Positions 22,697-33,985 of a stretch of DNA of 64,000 bases are shown here, piece by piece; position 1 is the stretch's first letter, and each line of letters begins with the position of its first letter. The DNA is from Flaccisagitta enflata (lineage: Eukaryota; Chaetognatha; Sagittoidea; Aphragmophora): contig OZ231126.1 in the NCBI GenBank assembly GCA_965153355.1, forward strand, positions 34,782,001-34,846,000. The letters run 5' to 3'. The translations under genes were made by a program, and so were the position numbers. The notes under the pieces were generated by a model. The model saw only the letters and a list, made by a program, of their open reading frames with translations, was not told the DNA's origin and did not search any database.

Positions 22697-23046
22697 TTCC
22701 ATGAAGTTTAAAATTTTCTTTGTTTTTTTTTAATTTTTCTATTAAGTTAAAAGTGAAAAGAATTTTAGATGAATTCCCATGAAAGACAACTACTTCCTTC
22801 ATCTATCTTACATCACTTGGTAATATTTGAGATAACTGCTTTCTTTTTATTCAATAACAGAGAATGTTTTGATAGAAAATCAAACCAGAGAAAGGCGGCA
22901 TAATCAGAAGTTCTGAATGCATGAGAAAACTATTTTTTTCACTGAACAACATAATATCTTACTTTTTGGTCCGTCCGTCCGTTGGTTGGTTGGTCGGTCG
23001 GTCGGTCGGTCACAAAACTCTTTAAAAGGCTTTTTTAAGTGATTTT

Positions 23047-23700
23047 GGGCAGCGGCCCCAATGGGAATGAAGTCCTGTAGAACACAGGGGGACTTTCGTT
23101 CGTCCGTTCGTCCATTCGTCTATTCGTCCGTTCGTCCATTTGTCCGTTCATCCGTCCGTTCATCCCCCCCTCCCTCAGACCCCTCAGGCCTCAAATCTGG
23201 CCTCGCAGGCCGCAAATCTGGCCTCTCAGGCCTCAAATCTGGCCTCTCAGGCCTCAAATTAGACATCTTAGGCGTTAAATCTGGCCTCTATGGCCTCAAA
23301 TCTAGCCTCTTAGGTCTCAAATTTGGCCTCTTAGGCCTCAAATTTGGCCTCTCAGGCCTCTTATCTGGCCTATCAGGCCTCAAATCTAGCCTCTCAGGCC
23401 TCAAATCTAGCCTCTTAAGCCTCAAATCCAACCTCTTGCCTCAAATTAGGCCTCTCAAGCCTCAAATCAGCTATCTGATCCTCATGTTAGTTCTCTATGG
23501 CTTACCAAGCCTTGATCCAGCTCTTTCAAGCCTCAAGTCAGCCCATGCAAGCCCCCAACTGGCTTTCTGGCCATACATCAGCCCTCTTAGACCTGAATTC
23601 AGCCCAAACGGACGGATGGACGGACGGATGGACAAACGAACGGACGAACGAAGGTCCCCCTGTGTTCTACAGGACTTCATCCCCTTCGGGGTCGCTGCCC
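23047..23700. mobile_element. Element with 64-bp inverted ends and a 21-bp minisatellite
   Basis: The left end GGGCAGCGGCCCCAATGGG..GAAGTCCTGTAGAACACAGG..TTCGTTCGTCC is found inverted at 23,637-23,700 with few mismatches. Inside are about 12 copies of a 21-bp GGCCTCAAATCTGGCCTCTCA unit (23,200-23,470) and GTCC/GGAC runs next to both ends. The repeat gives a long open frame (Gly-Leu-Lys-Ser repeats) that I regard as incidental. Confidence 0.75.
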
Positions 23701-23849
23701 TGCTTCCCCTCACTCAAATTCACAATCATGCACAGCAGGGCAACAGGTATCGCTGACCACATATTGCCCTTGGGCGACCTTTTTATGTCTCTGAATGGTA
23801 GAGTAGGGACTTTGTGGGGTAAACAGCTATTTCAAATGTCTTTTTGAAA

Positions 23850-24034
23850 AACAAGGCCGAATACACGGCTACCCCAGTTGCATGCGGGTGGGCAGGGGCC
23901 ATATTTGAGGTCAGTGGACCATTTTGGCAGTAGCAGTGACGTCAGGAAATAAAAAACATAAAAAAAAGTAAAGTGTGACCGACCGACCGATGGACGGACG
24001 GACAAAGCAGGGTGTAGGGTTGCGTGCACGCGAC
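23850..24034 (+). mobile_element. Family A element, plus orientation
   Basis: AAGGCCGAATACACGGCTACC, AGTTGCATGCGGGTGGGCAGG, a GACC/GGAC run, and end GGTTGCGTGCACGCGAC. It lacks the inner insertion and serves as the intact reference for the split copy. Confidence 0.72.
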
Positions 24035-24454
24035 AGAATATTGTTTGTCTGTCTGTCTGCCTGACTTTTTTTGAAAGTGCCGATGCACGCGACTTAGGTC
24101 TAATGACTATGTTGATATGTTGAGGGGATTTGAATTTTCCAAAAAATCACTGGAATTAATTATCATAAAATGCCAAACTATTACCTGAAAAAGTTTTTTT
24201 TTTCAGAATTAAATTATCTCTATTTCTTCTAGAGTTATGCCGTCGTATAATGTTACAAACGAGTTGAATTATACTGTACCTGCAATCCTGCATTCAATTT
24301 CATCAAACCAAATCCATAATGATTTTTGAAGGTATAATTGTTTTGTGTCTGTTTTTTTTTCTTTTTTTTGAGTGATTGGATATCAGCTTTTGAATTACCT
24401 GCAGTATCATCCTATGATGTATCTACAATATGCAATCGTCGCACACGCGCTAGC

Positions 24455-25210
24455 TGGTCCGAGGTGCCCATCTCAGCCTGAGGCTCATAACCAGCCCCCA
24501 GGCCCAAATCCCAGTCTTGCGGTCCAAATCCACCCTCAAAGCCTACATCCCAACCCCAAGGCCCAGATTCTACTTTCTAGGACGGGGCCTCAAGATTGAT
24601 TTGGGCCTGGAGGTTGATATGTGGGCCTCGAGGCTGAGATATGGGCCCGGGAGGCTGGGGGAGGGGTATGGACATGAAGAAGGAGAAACTCCACATATGC
24701 GTGAAAGTGGACAGGTTATCGACCTCGGGGCTGCTGCCCGTTCTCTCATCCTGAAACCACAACCTACTTAAGCAGGGCACGGAAAATTTCACTGATCATC
24801 AACGCTTATGACTATTTTTTGAGTGATTGGATATTAGCTTTTGAATTACCTCCAGTATCATCCTATAATGTATCTACAACATGCAATAGTCGCAAAAGCG
24901 TTAGATGGTCAGAGGTACCCGTGCCCTGCTCAAGTAGGTTGTGCTTGAAGTTGAAGGCGGAGCAGGGAAGTGGCCCTGAAGTAGACCTAGTCCTGTACAA
25001 CATATGCTGAATTTTCTCCTTCTGAGCGTTGAGGCTAGGATTTGGGCCTTTTGGATAGGATTTGGGCCACGAGACTGGGATTTGGGTCTCGGGACTAGAA
25101 TTTGGGCCTCAATGCTGGGGGGGGTATGGACGGAGGAGGAGGAGAAGTAGAAAATTCCCCATATGTGTGAAAGCATAGGTCATCGACCCCTTTGGGGCCG
25201 CTGCCCAAAA
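24455..25210. repeat. Two related CCCAGGCCCAAATCC-rich repeats
   Basis: Copies at 24,455-24,785 and 24,900-25,210 share GTGCCCTGCT..AAGTAGGTTGTG (inverted in the first), GGTATGGAC..GAAGGAGAA, ATATG.GTGAAAG and GACC..GGGGC.GCTGCCC. Between them, short units of GATTTGGGCCTNGAGGCT occur. Confidence 0.6.
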
Positions 25211-25589
25211 AGGAGCGAAACAAGACCGCATACACGGCAGTCCAGTCGGATGGTTGGACACGGGAAGGTGTAGAGTCGCGTGTCTGCGAATAAAAACGGC
25301 TTTTCTTGAGATGAAGAGAATTGGGTATAAATCAGGACATTTATGAATCTCAACCATTCCACGAGGGATTGAAGTGAGTGAGCAAAGTGATCAAAGTGAA
25401 TGAGCAAAGTGAGTGAGTGAGCCTATGGATGAGGCAAGCCTTATGCTGCAGAGCAAATGAGCAGAGTGAGCGGTGCAAGTGAACGAATGTGCAAGTGAGC
25501 GACCAATTGGCTCGTTAAAAACGCAGTTGTCACGAGTAGGAACTGATCTGATGTTAGGTGTACATAGAGTCATAAACAGTGAAATTGAG

Positions 25590-26500
25590 AAGAAAAAAAA
25601 CTGATTCTAAGACCTTTTTTGGAAAAGAAATTCAATTTTCTTGACAACCCCTGGACTAATTGAGTTGAAATTTTGTACAGAAAAATTATTTAAAACTATG
25701 CGTTGAAAACAGGAATTATGATTTTATGAAGATTCATAAATTTTGTGTGTTCAGTTTTTTAGCGATTTTGACCTGATGGTGAATGATAAGTTGTTGAGTG
25801 GTCAGTTGTGGGTCGCCTCGGCTCGCCACGCGGCTTTTACACCCCAATGCATCACTTTGGATCTATCTTGGCCATGGGAGTAATATCTTGCGTACATGCA
25901 CGTACATCAGGTTTTAAAACGTAAAAATAAGAAAAAGATCTGATTTTCAGGTCTTTTTTGAAAAAGAAATTCAATTTTCTCGGCAACAGCTTGACCGATG
26001 GAGCGGAAATTTTCATCAGAGAAACAACTAAAAAATACGCGTCGAATGAGCCCTATCCCAAAGTTTTACTCTCATAAGAAGAGGAATTATGATTTTTTGA
26101 ATATTTAAAAATTTCGTGAGTTCTATTTTTTAGCGATTTGGACCTAAAGGTGAATAATAAGTTGTAGAGCGGTCAGTTGGGGGTCGCCTCGGCTCGCCAC
26201 GCGGCTTTTAGACCCCAATTCATCATGCTTTAGATCTATCTTAGTCATGGGAGCCATATTTTGCGTACACGCGCGTATACGGAGTTAGTATAAACCGTGT
26301 CAGAAAAAAAAAAGAGTAAAATTAAGTTGCCTTTTTTGAAAATAAATTTGATTTTCTCTACAACCACTCGACCGATTGAGCTGAAATTTTTTACAGAAAA
26401 ACTACTTAACAATACGCGTCGAATGAGCCCTATCCCAAAGTTTTACTCCAACTAGGACAGGAATTATGATTTTATGAAGATTTAAAAATTTCGGCAAGTT
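25590..26500. repeat. Three diverged units of about 340-375 bp
   Basis: Units start near 25,600, 25,936 and 26,312. They share GAAATTCAATTTTCT.GACAAC, TACGCGTCGAATGAGCCC (units 2 and 3) and GGTCGCCTCGGCTCGCCACG (units 1 and 2). Confidence 0.75.
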
Positions 26501-26564
26501 TTGATAAAAAATGAGAGTGAAATATGACATTCTCCTCTGTGGAGCAGTAGAGGTTGGACGAATT

Positions 26565-26687
26565 TTCCTGAGCGGAATTTTTTTGCCGAAAGTTTTCCGG
26601 CCTTCAGAAGACACATCCCGATCATATTCAGGTGGTCTCAGAGACCGGCCCTGCTCAAATACTTGTACGATGTCATATTAAATGCGT
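26565..26687 (-). repeat. Long-range inverted repeat, right arm
   Basis: Inverse of 20,209-20,330. Confidence 0.7.
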
Positions 26688-26930
26688 GAAGGGCCAAAAA
26701 TGGCCAAAAAAGGCCATTTTCGGCCATTTTGGGCGGTTTTTTTGGTGGCATTGGCACATGCACCTGAAATTGGGTCAACCAAGTCTGGATTTGTATTCCC
26801 CTAGGTAATGCGCATATTTTAAGACCCAACTTGATAGGTGCCACCGGACTCGCCCTTTTGACCCCTCTAAACTTTGAGCTAGAAATCCTTATTCCTTTCA
26901 GACGGCCATCTCCGAACCATTTGATTATTT

Positions 26931-26957
26931 TCCCCCCCGCGGGGGGGGGGGGGGGGG
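26931..26957. repeat. C-run / G-run palindrome
   Basis: CCCCCCCGCGG followed by 15 more G; a prime site for sequencing error or a G-quadruplex. Confidence 0.85.
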
Positions 26958-26987
26958 AAAGTGTAGAACAATATACAGGCCTGTAAA

Positions 26988-28100
26988 CTTAAAAAACTGA
27001 TATTTAGAATATAAACTAATAAAAAGATGCTTTATTGCCAATAGGTGTTGGTTGCTAAGGAAACACTTCCATGTATTCAGGCTAAAGTATCAATATTTTG
27101 ATAAATTTTTTGAGGGAACATTGTTAGAAATAAACTTTGCTACAACTTTCCCACAATATGTTCTGTAAAAATATCGCTCATTTCAGCTGGGGAGTAACAA
27201 AGGTAGTAGAGCTAATTACCTGTATTTTTGTGCTTTCTTCAAGCCGTGCGTTTGCCATGTTAACTTTAGTCAAACATTATAACTGATTGTTTGTAGGAAA
27301 GTCCATACCAAAAGCTTCATTTTGATACCATTTTTGACACACATCCACTGAGTTGGTATGACCTTCTGTCTCTTGCCCGCGCAAACAACAGACAAAGAGG
27401 CATTAGAATTAATACCTCTAGTTACTTTAGGTTAGTTTTAGTCCCCGACTGGGTAATAAAGCTAATGACTCTGTTGAGTAATTAGGCTTAATTACCATGT
27501 TATTTTGGAGCTCAATTTGACTATCTAGGGGGTGAGTCCGAGTTGAAATGATTTCACCCATTAGTAGCCCTTGGCAAGAGCTACTTCTGGTATGATTTTG
27601 GTAAAATTACCGGACCCTCATCGACATTTTTCTCGACTATTTTTTGTGTGAGGTACACAAGCATGCCAAATTTGGTAAATTATGTTAAAATTGGTATCAA
27701 AATGAAGCCTACGTCAGGGGCTTTCCACTAATAGGTCGCTTATAATTTTTGACTAAAGTTGACCTGGCAAACGCACGGCTAGAAGAATGCACAGAAATAC
27801 AGGTCATTAGCTCTACTACCTTTGTTACTCCCCAGCTGCATTTGGCGGTTGCTAGGGAGCATCATAAGGCTGTCACACATTGTTACGCTCCCTAGCAGCG
27901 GCTAAACGAGCAATATTTGTACAGAACATTGCGGGAAAATTGTTTAAAAATTTTATTTTAAACAATGTTCCCTGAAAAAATTTCTCAAAATATTGATACT
28001 TCAGCTTGAATACATGGAAATGTGCTTCCATGGCAATCAACACCCATGGGCAATAACGTATGCTTTTATCAGTCTATATTCCAAATATCAATCTCTTAAG
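26988..28100. mobile_element. FB1-type fold-back with nested fold-back
   Basis: The outer arms match FB1 (TTTCCCACAATATGTTCTGT and inverse; CTCAAAATATTGATA). Near the centre a second palindromic element is inserted at 27,184-27,839 (CAGCTGGGGAGTAACAAAGG and inverse; AAGCCGTGCGTTTGCCA and inverse). CATTT on both sides of the inner element may be a target duplication. The inner loop contains AGTCCCCGACTGGG at 27,440. Confidence 0.72.
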
Positions 28101-28159
28101 TATATCTGTTTTCCTGTAATGAATTCCCCGTATTTCCAAGTCTAGACGACATATACTGC

Positions 28160-28807
28160 ATATTCTGAGTGGGAGAACAAAATTCAAAGTTCGCTCAGAT
28201 AGCACAATCTGTATTTATTCAAATATTCCTTTTTCACCCCAAAAATCTTTGTTCAATAATTGCTTAAAGCTTTAGGTGAGGTGCCACAGATTTAAGAGGG
28301 TTTACACCGTGTAATCTGTAATGAAGTGATGACATCAATGACTGCGAAAAACAACAGCACTCTTGCAACTGACAGTGACACACTGCAAAAAGCCACGGCA
28401 CTCTTGCAACGGACACACTTAGCGATAAAATTCCATCTCTAGCGGTCTGGTCACAAGGGAATCAAAACCCCTAAAATAATTGTGTGATTTCTTTTGTCAC
28501 GGCTTGTCAGCTATTTACTGATCCAATGAAAATGAAATGAGAGGGGCAGCAAAATCGCTAACACCCTCACCCACTCAGATGGACAATGCCATTGGTAATT
28601 AAGGTTAAAGTCAAAAGCTAATCCCAATACAATTCCCGGCATCGAGGCGAAATTGAATTACCAATAAGTTCCTGATGGCTGATTATAAGGCCTGTAACTT
28701 GAAAATTGGATTGAATATAACATATCCCCTCGAAGGCGGGAAAAGTATTGGGATAAGCTTCTGGCCACCACTTTTACAGATCGCGACTTACTTCAAGATG
28801 ATGTGAC
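28160..28807. other. Unassigned
   Basis: No gene or repeat recognised, apart from a lone element end (CCCCGTATTTCCAAGTCTAG) just to the left at 28,126-28,159. Confidence 0.4.
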
Positions 28808-29378
28808 GAGTGAACCACCCTACTTATGGGTGTTTTTCATACTTAGTTGATTTTAGCTTCAAATCTCCACTAGTTATTGGACTACTACTGAAATGTTTGC
28901 CACAGACTCCCAATAGCATCATTTTTTCTAAGAAACAGTCAAATTACACAAGTTCCTACCCTCTTACACTCTTTTTTAGCTAAATTCATGAAAATCCTCA
29001 AAATCATAACACATCTTCGGTGGGTGCTCCAACACCTAAGCAATCAAAGAAAAGTCCTAACCTATACATCACAACACATCTCACCACAGGGTGAAAGGAT
29101 TCTGAGCTTTAATGCACAATCTTTGCACGTAAAGTATTTTTAACTAGTGAACGATCGGCGTTAGGATATTTTATCACAAATATCACATAACAATAATTCC
29201 AGTCTCAACGCCAGCTGAAAATGACTTGAGGTTAACGGGCCTGGTGTCAAACCATAGCCTGACATCCAGTAAAGGTTAGGAGAAAATATCCCCTAGGTCG
29301 ACTACCAGTTCAACAGACAAAAAGACAATGACGGCCACGATGTAGAGAAATTGCGAATTTCTCTGTGATAAGCACTCT
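28808..29378. repeat. 571-bp direct repeat, copy 1
   Basis: Nearly identical to 29,697-30,269; only a handful of differences (for example CACAGACTCC versus CACATAGACTCC). The first base after each copy differs, so the borders are clear. Confidence 0.93.
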
Positions 29379-29696
29379 TTAAACAGATGGAACCGAAACA
29401 AAAAAAAATTTTGATTGAATTTACCTGTCCAGTAGGACCTAGTGAACTTAAAAACAGCATTCAAATCCATATTCAGTCAAAAAATATTGAAAAAAATCAG
29501 CAAAAATGTTAAAAACGGCAAGTTTTTCTGTGTGGCATACTTGCGTTTTGCGTGTTTTTAATGTTTTTTGACTCAATTTTTTTTATCAAAGTACTTGAAA
29601 ACCACTTGGGAGTATTCAGAGCAATCTAAAATATCATATCCTACCTTAAAAACCTAATTTTTGAAAAAAAATTACTCATGACCTTTTCCCTTTAAG

Positions 29697-30269
29697 GAGT
29701 GAACCACCCTACTTATGGGTGTTTTTCATACTTAGTTGATTTTAGCTTCAAATCTCCACTAGTTATTGGACTACTACTGAAATGTTTGCCACATAGACTC
29801 CCAATAGCATCATTTTTTCTAAGAAACAGTCAAATTACACAAGTTCCTACCCTCTTACACTCTTTTTTAGCTAAATTCATGAAAATCCTCAAAATCACAA
29901 CACATCTTCGGTGGGTGCTCCAACACCTAAGCAATCAAAGAAAAGTCCTAACCTATACATCACAACACATCTCACCACAGGGTGAAAGGATTCTGAGCTT
30001 TAATGCACAATCTTTGCACGTAAAGTATTTTTAACTAGTGAACGATCGGCGTTAGGATATTTTATCACAAATATCACATAACAATAATTCCAGTCTCAAC
30101 GCCAGCTGAAAATGACTTGAGGTTAACGGGCCTGGTGTCAAACCATAGCCTGACATCTAGTAAAGGTTAGGAGAAAATATCCCCTAGGTCGACTACCAGT
30201 TCAACAGACAAAAAGACAATGACGGCCACGATGTAGAGAAATCGCGAATTTCTCTGTGATAAGCACTCT
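29697..30269. repeat. 573-bp direct repeat, copy 2
   Basis: See 28,808-29,378. The 318-bp spacer is unique. Ends are GAGTGAACCACC and AAGCACTCT, not TG..CA, so an LTR pair is not supported. Confidence 0.93.
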
Positions 30270-30335
30270 GACGCCTTTTAATACCCACCCCTACCCACAG
30301 CTCAAACGGATCATGATAGATCCTTGAAATTTAAT

Positions 30336-30530
30336 GTGTAGGGCCTGATGTTGAATAGATTTGAGGCCATCGAGGCGATTTTTGATATGTTGCCCCTAAG
30401 CCCGAGATCCAGGAGGGAGCTAGGGTGGCCCTGCCCCTAGTGTCTGCCCACCCAAAATCTCAGACTTGGGGCAACATATCAAGAATCCCCTCGGTGGCCC
30501 CAAATCTATTCACCTGTAGGCCCTACATGT
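30336..30530. mobile_element. Palindromic MITE-like element
   Basis: Arms TGTAGGGCCTGATGTTGAAT and AATAGATTTGAGGCCATCG pair with AATCTATTCACCTGTAGGCCC; also GATATGTTGCCCC with its complement. Confidence 0.7.
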
Positions 30531-31439
30531 CAATTTTCGGGGCATCCTCTGAATCACGAAATTCGTGCTTAAGTTAAAATTTTTTCCACTGAAACACACC
30601 CTAGTGATTTAGTGGAATAAAAAATAAGTAGTGCCTTTTGCAATTCGAGCTTCAGTGGAATTGGAAGTAACTTATTTTGTCACAGTAGAAAAGATAGTCA
30701 AAAAATTGTTTTTCAATGCTTATTTGAAGGAATAAAGAAATGCCCTCCTTTCTTTCCATCTCTCTATTTCTCCATGGGAATTTTAATATCCAAAAGGAAA
30801 TATTTTTTTACATTTGCTTAGTTTTAGTCATTTTGAAAAAAGCAATGGCATGTAAGAAAACTTTTTTTCCTTCAAAAAGAAAAAAAGAAAAATTTATAGG
30901 AGAAAAATAAGTATAAGAAAAGATTTTATGAAAAAAGAAAGAGAAAAATTGAAAAAGAAAATTTAAAAATATTCAAAGATGATAATTTAGAAAAAAAGAA
31001 TTCTGAATCAAATCAAATCAAATACATTCCTTATTCTATTAAGATATTTGCAACCAATCAAAAAAAAACTCAATGACTTCACATTTCATTGCAGTAAATA
31101 AGAGGCCAATTTCAGTATGAAAAGATGTCAAGAGTCAATCCACTGTGGCACGAATTCCAATTTCACTGAAGCACGAGGTCGTGCTTCAGTGGAGTGGGCC
31201 TTAACTGGCCAAATTTCCAGCCCAGAGTTCGTGATTCAATGGATAGGCCCAATTTTCAAGTCGCTAGCTTGTCCCATTTGTGCTGTGGGTGGGGATGGGT
31301 TGGAAAAGCGTCACATCATCATAAAATATGTCGCGATCTGTAATGTCTGTGTGGTATTGAACATCTTAACTGATGGTAGGGGTGCTAGCGATTATGACTT
31401 TCCCCCTTCATTAAGATATCATTGCCTCTGCACACTTAC
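30531..31439. other. AT-rich intron DNA with a short perfect hairpin
   Basis: No gene. At 31,163-31,190 CACTGAAGCACGA and its complement form a 13-bp stem with a 2-nt loop. Confidence 0.55.
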
Positions 31440-31644
31440 GTTCGGGCGAAGCCTGCTTAAAGGTGTATTTGAAGAGAAGCGCAAGGAACTCCATCATCGG
31501 GAAATCTCTTGAAGTTTCAAATCGGCGCAGATGGACGCTGACAAACAATCGAAGGAACTCGGTGCATTTCTCCAGAAACGCGTCGTCGATATCCTCGAAG
31601 CTCCCCGAGGTCGAAATCGAGGACGAAGTGTCCTTCGTAAGGCG
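31440..31644 (-). CDS. XPO6: XPO6 exon 7
   Basis: Last XPO6 exon visible in the window, 205 nt, phase 0 in and phase 1 out. It begins RLTKDTSSS and contains FLRLFVSVHLRRFE and FLALLFKYTFKQ, which match vertebrate exportin-6 directly after the exon-6 motif. The acceptor is CAATGGTCCAG|CGCCTT; the donor is a consensus GAAC|GTAAGT. The reading frame starts without an ATG because this is an internal exon. Only one copy is seen. The matching place in copy 1 is left of a satellite element that fills 1-2,184, so a second exon 7 would be outside the window. No later XPO6 exon was found between 18.7 and 31.4 kb. Confidence 0.88.
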
Positions 31645-32097
31645 CTGGACCATTGAGAAAACGTACAAACGCTTGAGATGAGATGTGGCCAAACTCTACC
31701 CATAAGTAGGGATGTAGACTTGGTAGGAAAAAATCTTTCCTTTTTTGGCCTTAGTTTTACTAGAAGTTTCAAAAGCGCCTCATCAGCGGGAATTGCACTG
31801 AGGCAAGTTACCATTTGCCGCCCAAAACGTCCGTTGAATCAGCATGGAATGTTTTAATGGAGGGGGGACGGGGATGCTGTGGATTTTAGCCATTTTTGTA
31901 TTTTCTTTGTTAATATCATCATTATCGTCATGATAATCATCGTCGAAGTCGTGGCCATCATTATTATCGCCGTCGTTGTTGTCTTCACGGAAGAACTGAC
32001 ATCACCATCGTCATGGTCTTTGTAATCATCGTCGTTGTCGTCGCTGTCATTGTTATCATCGTTGTCGTTATCTTCACCATCAGCGCCACTACGATTT

Positions 32098-32290
32098 TAA
32101 GTCGCGTGCTACGCGACTCTACACCGCCCCTTTGCCGGTCCATCCGTCGGTCCGTCCGTCTGTCTGTCACACTTTACCTTTTTTTATTCATGCGGTCTCT
32201 TGCCTCACTACACCTGCACAAATGATGAAGTGACCTCAATTACGGCCCCTGCCCACGCGCACGCGACAGGGGTAGCCGTATATCCGGCCT
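32098..32290 (-). mobile_element. Family A element (duplication copy 2)
   Basis: Counterpart of 2,549-2,732, with a longer GTCC run (CCATCCGTCGGTCCGTCCGT), that is, a microsatellite length difference between copies. Confidence 0.7.
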
Positions 32291-32553
32291 TATCATCATC
32301 GTCGTCATAGTTTTCATCATCGTCAGCATCATCTTCGTCATTTGCTTCATTGTCCTCATCGTCATTGCTATCATCATGGTTGTCGTTACCTGTCGACCCA
32401 CCACTAAGCCTCAGCCCACCATCTAGTCTTGACCCAAGGTTTGGGTGGCGCCAGCGGGTTTTTGGTATTAGATCCCTTCTGATGTCCTATGGCCAACACA
32501 ACTCCCCCCCCCCGCTCCACCCCGCTACAGCTGAAGGAAAGGTGTTTAACAAC

Positions 32554-32745
32554 CTGCAGAAGGTAGAAAGTTTGCTGGAACATGAGTAATAAGTAGCTCT
32601 CGAATTCTCTGGGAACACAGTTCTTTGTTAACAGTTCGTTGATACAGCACATCGCTGTCATGCCAATGGTTGGTGGCGTCGGGACCGCTTTCAAGGTTGA
32701 CGAGGTAGTGGGCGTCGGTGAGCCATCCAACCCATATGAGACAAA
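32554..32745 (-). CDS. XPO6: XPO6 exon 6, copy 2 (proximal)
   Basis: Exon of 64 codons, phase 0 at both ends. The first half (FVSYGLDGSPTPTTSS..) is variable. The second half, CINELLTKNCVP followed by YLLLMFQQTFYLLQ, is a hallmark stretch of exportin-6. The acceptor is CTTTTCCTCCAG|TTTGTC and the donor is CTGCAG|GTTGTT on the minus strand. About 48 nt upstream of the acceptor lies a pure CT run on the sense strand (62 nt here, 95 nt in copy 1), so the intron has an extended pyrimidine tract. The same exon is found at 2,991-3,182. Confidence 0.87.
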
Positions 32746-32790
32746 CTGGAGGAAAAGAAGCGATGGAGATTGGTGCGTGTGTGTGTGAGC

Positions 32791-32792
<2 letters not shown>

Positions 32793-32854
<62 letters not shown>
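32793..32854. repeat. (AG)n microsatellite
   Basis: 62 nt; counterpart of 3,231-3,325. Confidence 0.97.
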
Positions 32855-32858
<4 letters not shown>

Positions 32859-32944
32859 AAGAGAAATCCGATTATTTTCGCAGTGTCAAGAGTCGGTCAA
32901 CGAGACATTACTAATTCTGATTCGATATTTGTTCCTTCGCAAAT

Positions 32945-33825
32945 TACCGTATTTTTTCTAAAAAGCGCCCCCCCCCCCTCTTTTTTTTTTAGTGTTTCAC
33001 TTTGCAGAAGAGATTTGGACAGAAATATTGAGTAAAATGATGAAATAATACAACACAATGAGCCATTTTCAGAGACTTTCTAACAGATATTTGCAATGAA
33101 TATCTCCATTTTGAGTCAAATTTCGCATTTTGGTAGCCTTTCATGAAAAAGATACAGTGGGGTTTGTGGAATAACAGCCTAAACTGGAGGAAGGTACTTA
33201 TGTGTCTTAATTTCATTTTACAAACTTGATATTTGAAATATAAGTTGTTCTCTTGATGTTTTTGTCCCTGAGTTTTTTGGTTGCTATGGAAACCAAAATT
33301 ATTTTTTTGAACATTTATAACAACTAGAATATTGATAGTTTGACAAATATTATCAGGGAACATTGCTCAGAATTAAATTTGCTACAACTTTCCCACAGTA
33401 TGTTCTGTAAGAATATTGCTCATTTAGCCGTTGCTAGGGAGCATCATTTAGCGGTTGCTAGGTGTGATGCTCCCTAGCAACAGCCAAAACGCCTAACAGA
33501 ACAATTGTGGGACTGTTATAGCAAATTTTATTTTATACAATATTCCCTCGAAAAATTTCTCAAAATATTGATATTTTAGTGGTTATAGATGTTTAAAAAA
33601 ATAATTTTGGTTTCCATAGCAACCAAAAAACTCAGGGACAAAAGCATCAAGTGAACAACTTATGTTCCAAATATCAAGTTTGTCAAATGATAAGACTTTA
33701 AATACCTTCACCGAACAGACTGTACGAACTACTGTAGGCAGATGAGGGAGTTCATCTACAATACAATGGGGGCGCTTATTAGAGGGTTAAAAATCAAAGT
33801 CATATTCCAATTTCTAAATACGGTA
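32945..33825. mobile_element. FB1 fold-back, duplication copy 2
   Basis: As 3,420-4,320. The right arm has lost its GCGCCC segment, and the region near 33,480-33,540 is rearranged. Confidence 0.78.
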
Positions 33826-33985
33826 TACCAAAATTGTAGGACATTTTAAAGACGAGCCCCAGCTTCAGATTCTAAGAAAAATTGGTTTCAGATTTCTATC
33901 ATTTTTGTAAAAAATTGCCATAAAAATGTATCTTCAAAATAAAAAATAATGATAATTTATTTTTTCATACATTTAGTTAGTTAAA

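Noticed and set aside
23061-23756. 231-codon frame with Gly-Leu-Lys-Ser repeats
   Set aside because: It spans both inverted ends and the 21-bp array of a mobile element; the frame follows from the 21-bp period.
28808-30269. LTR retrotransposon
   Set aside because: The direct repeats lack TG..CA ends, the spacer is only 318 bp, and no primer-binding site or coding region is seen.
31117-31512. 131-codon plus-strand frame
   Set aside because: It overlaps the antisense of XPO6 exon 7 and has no recognisable domain.
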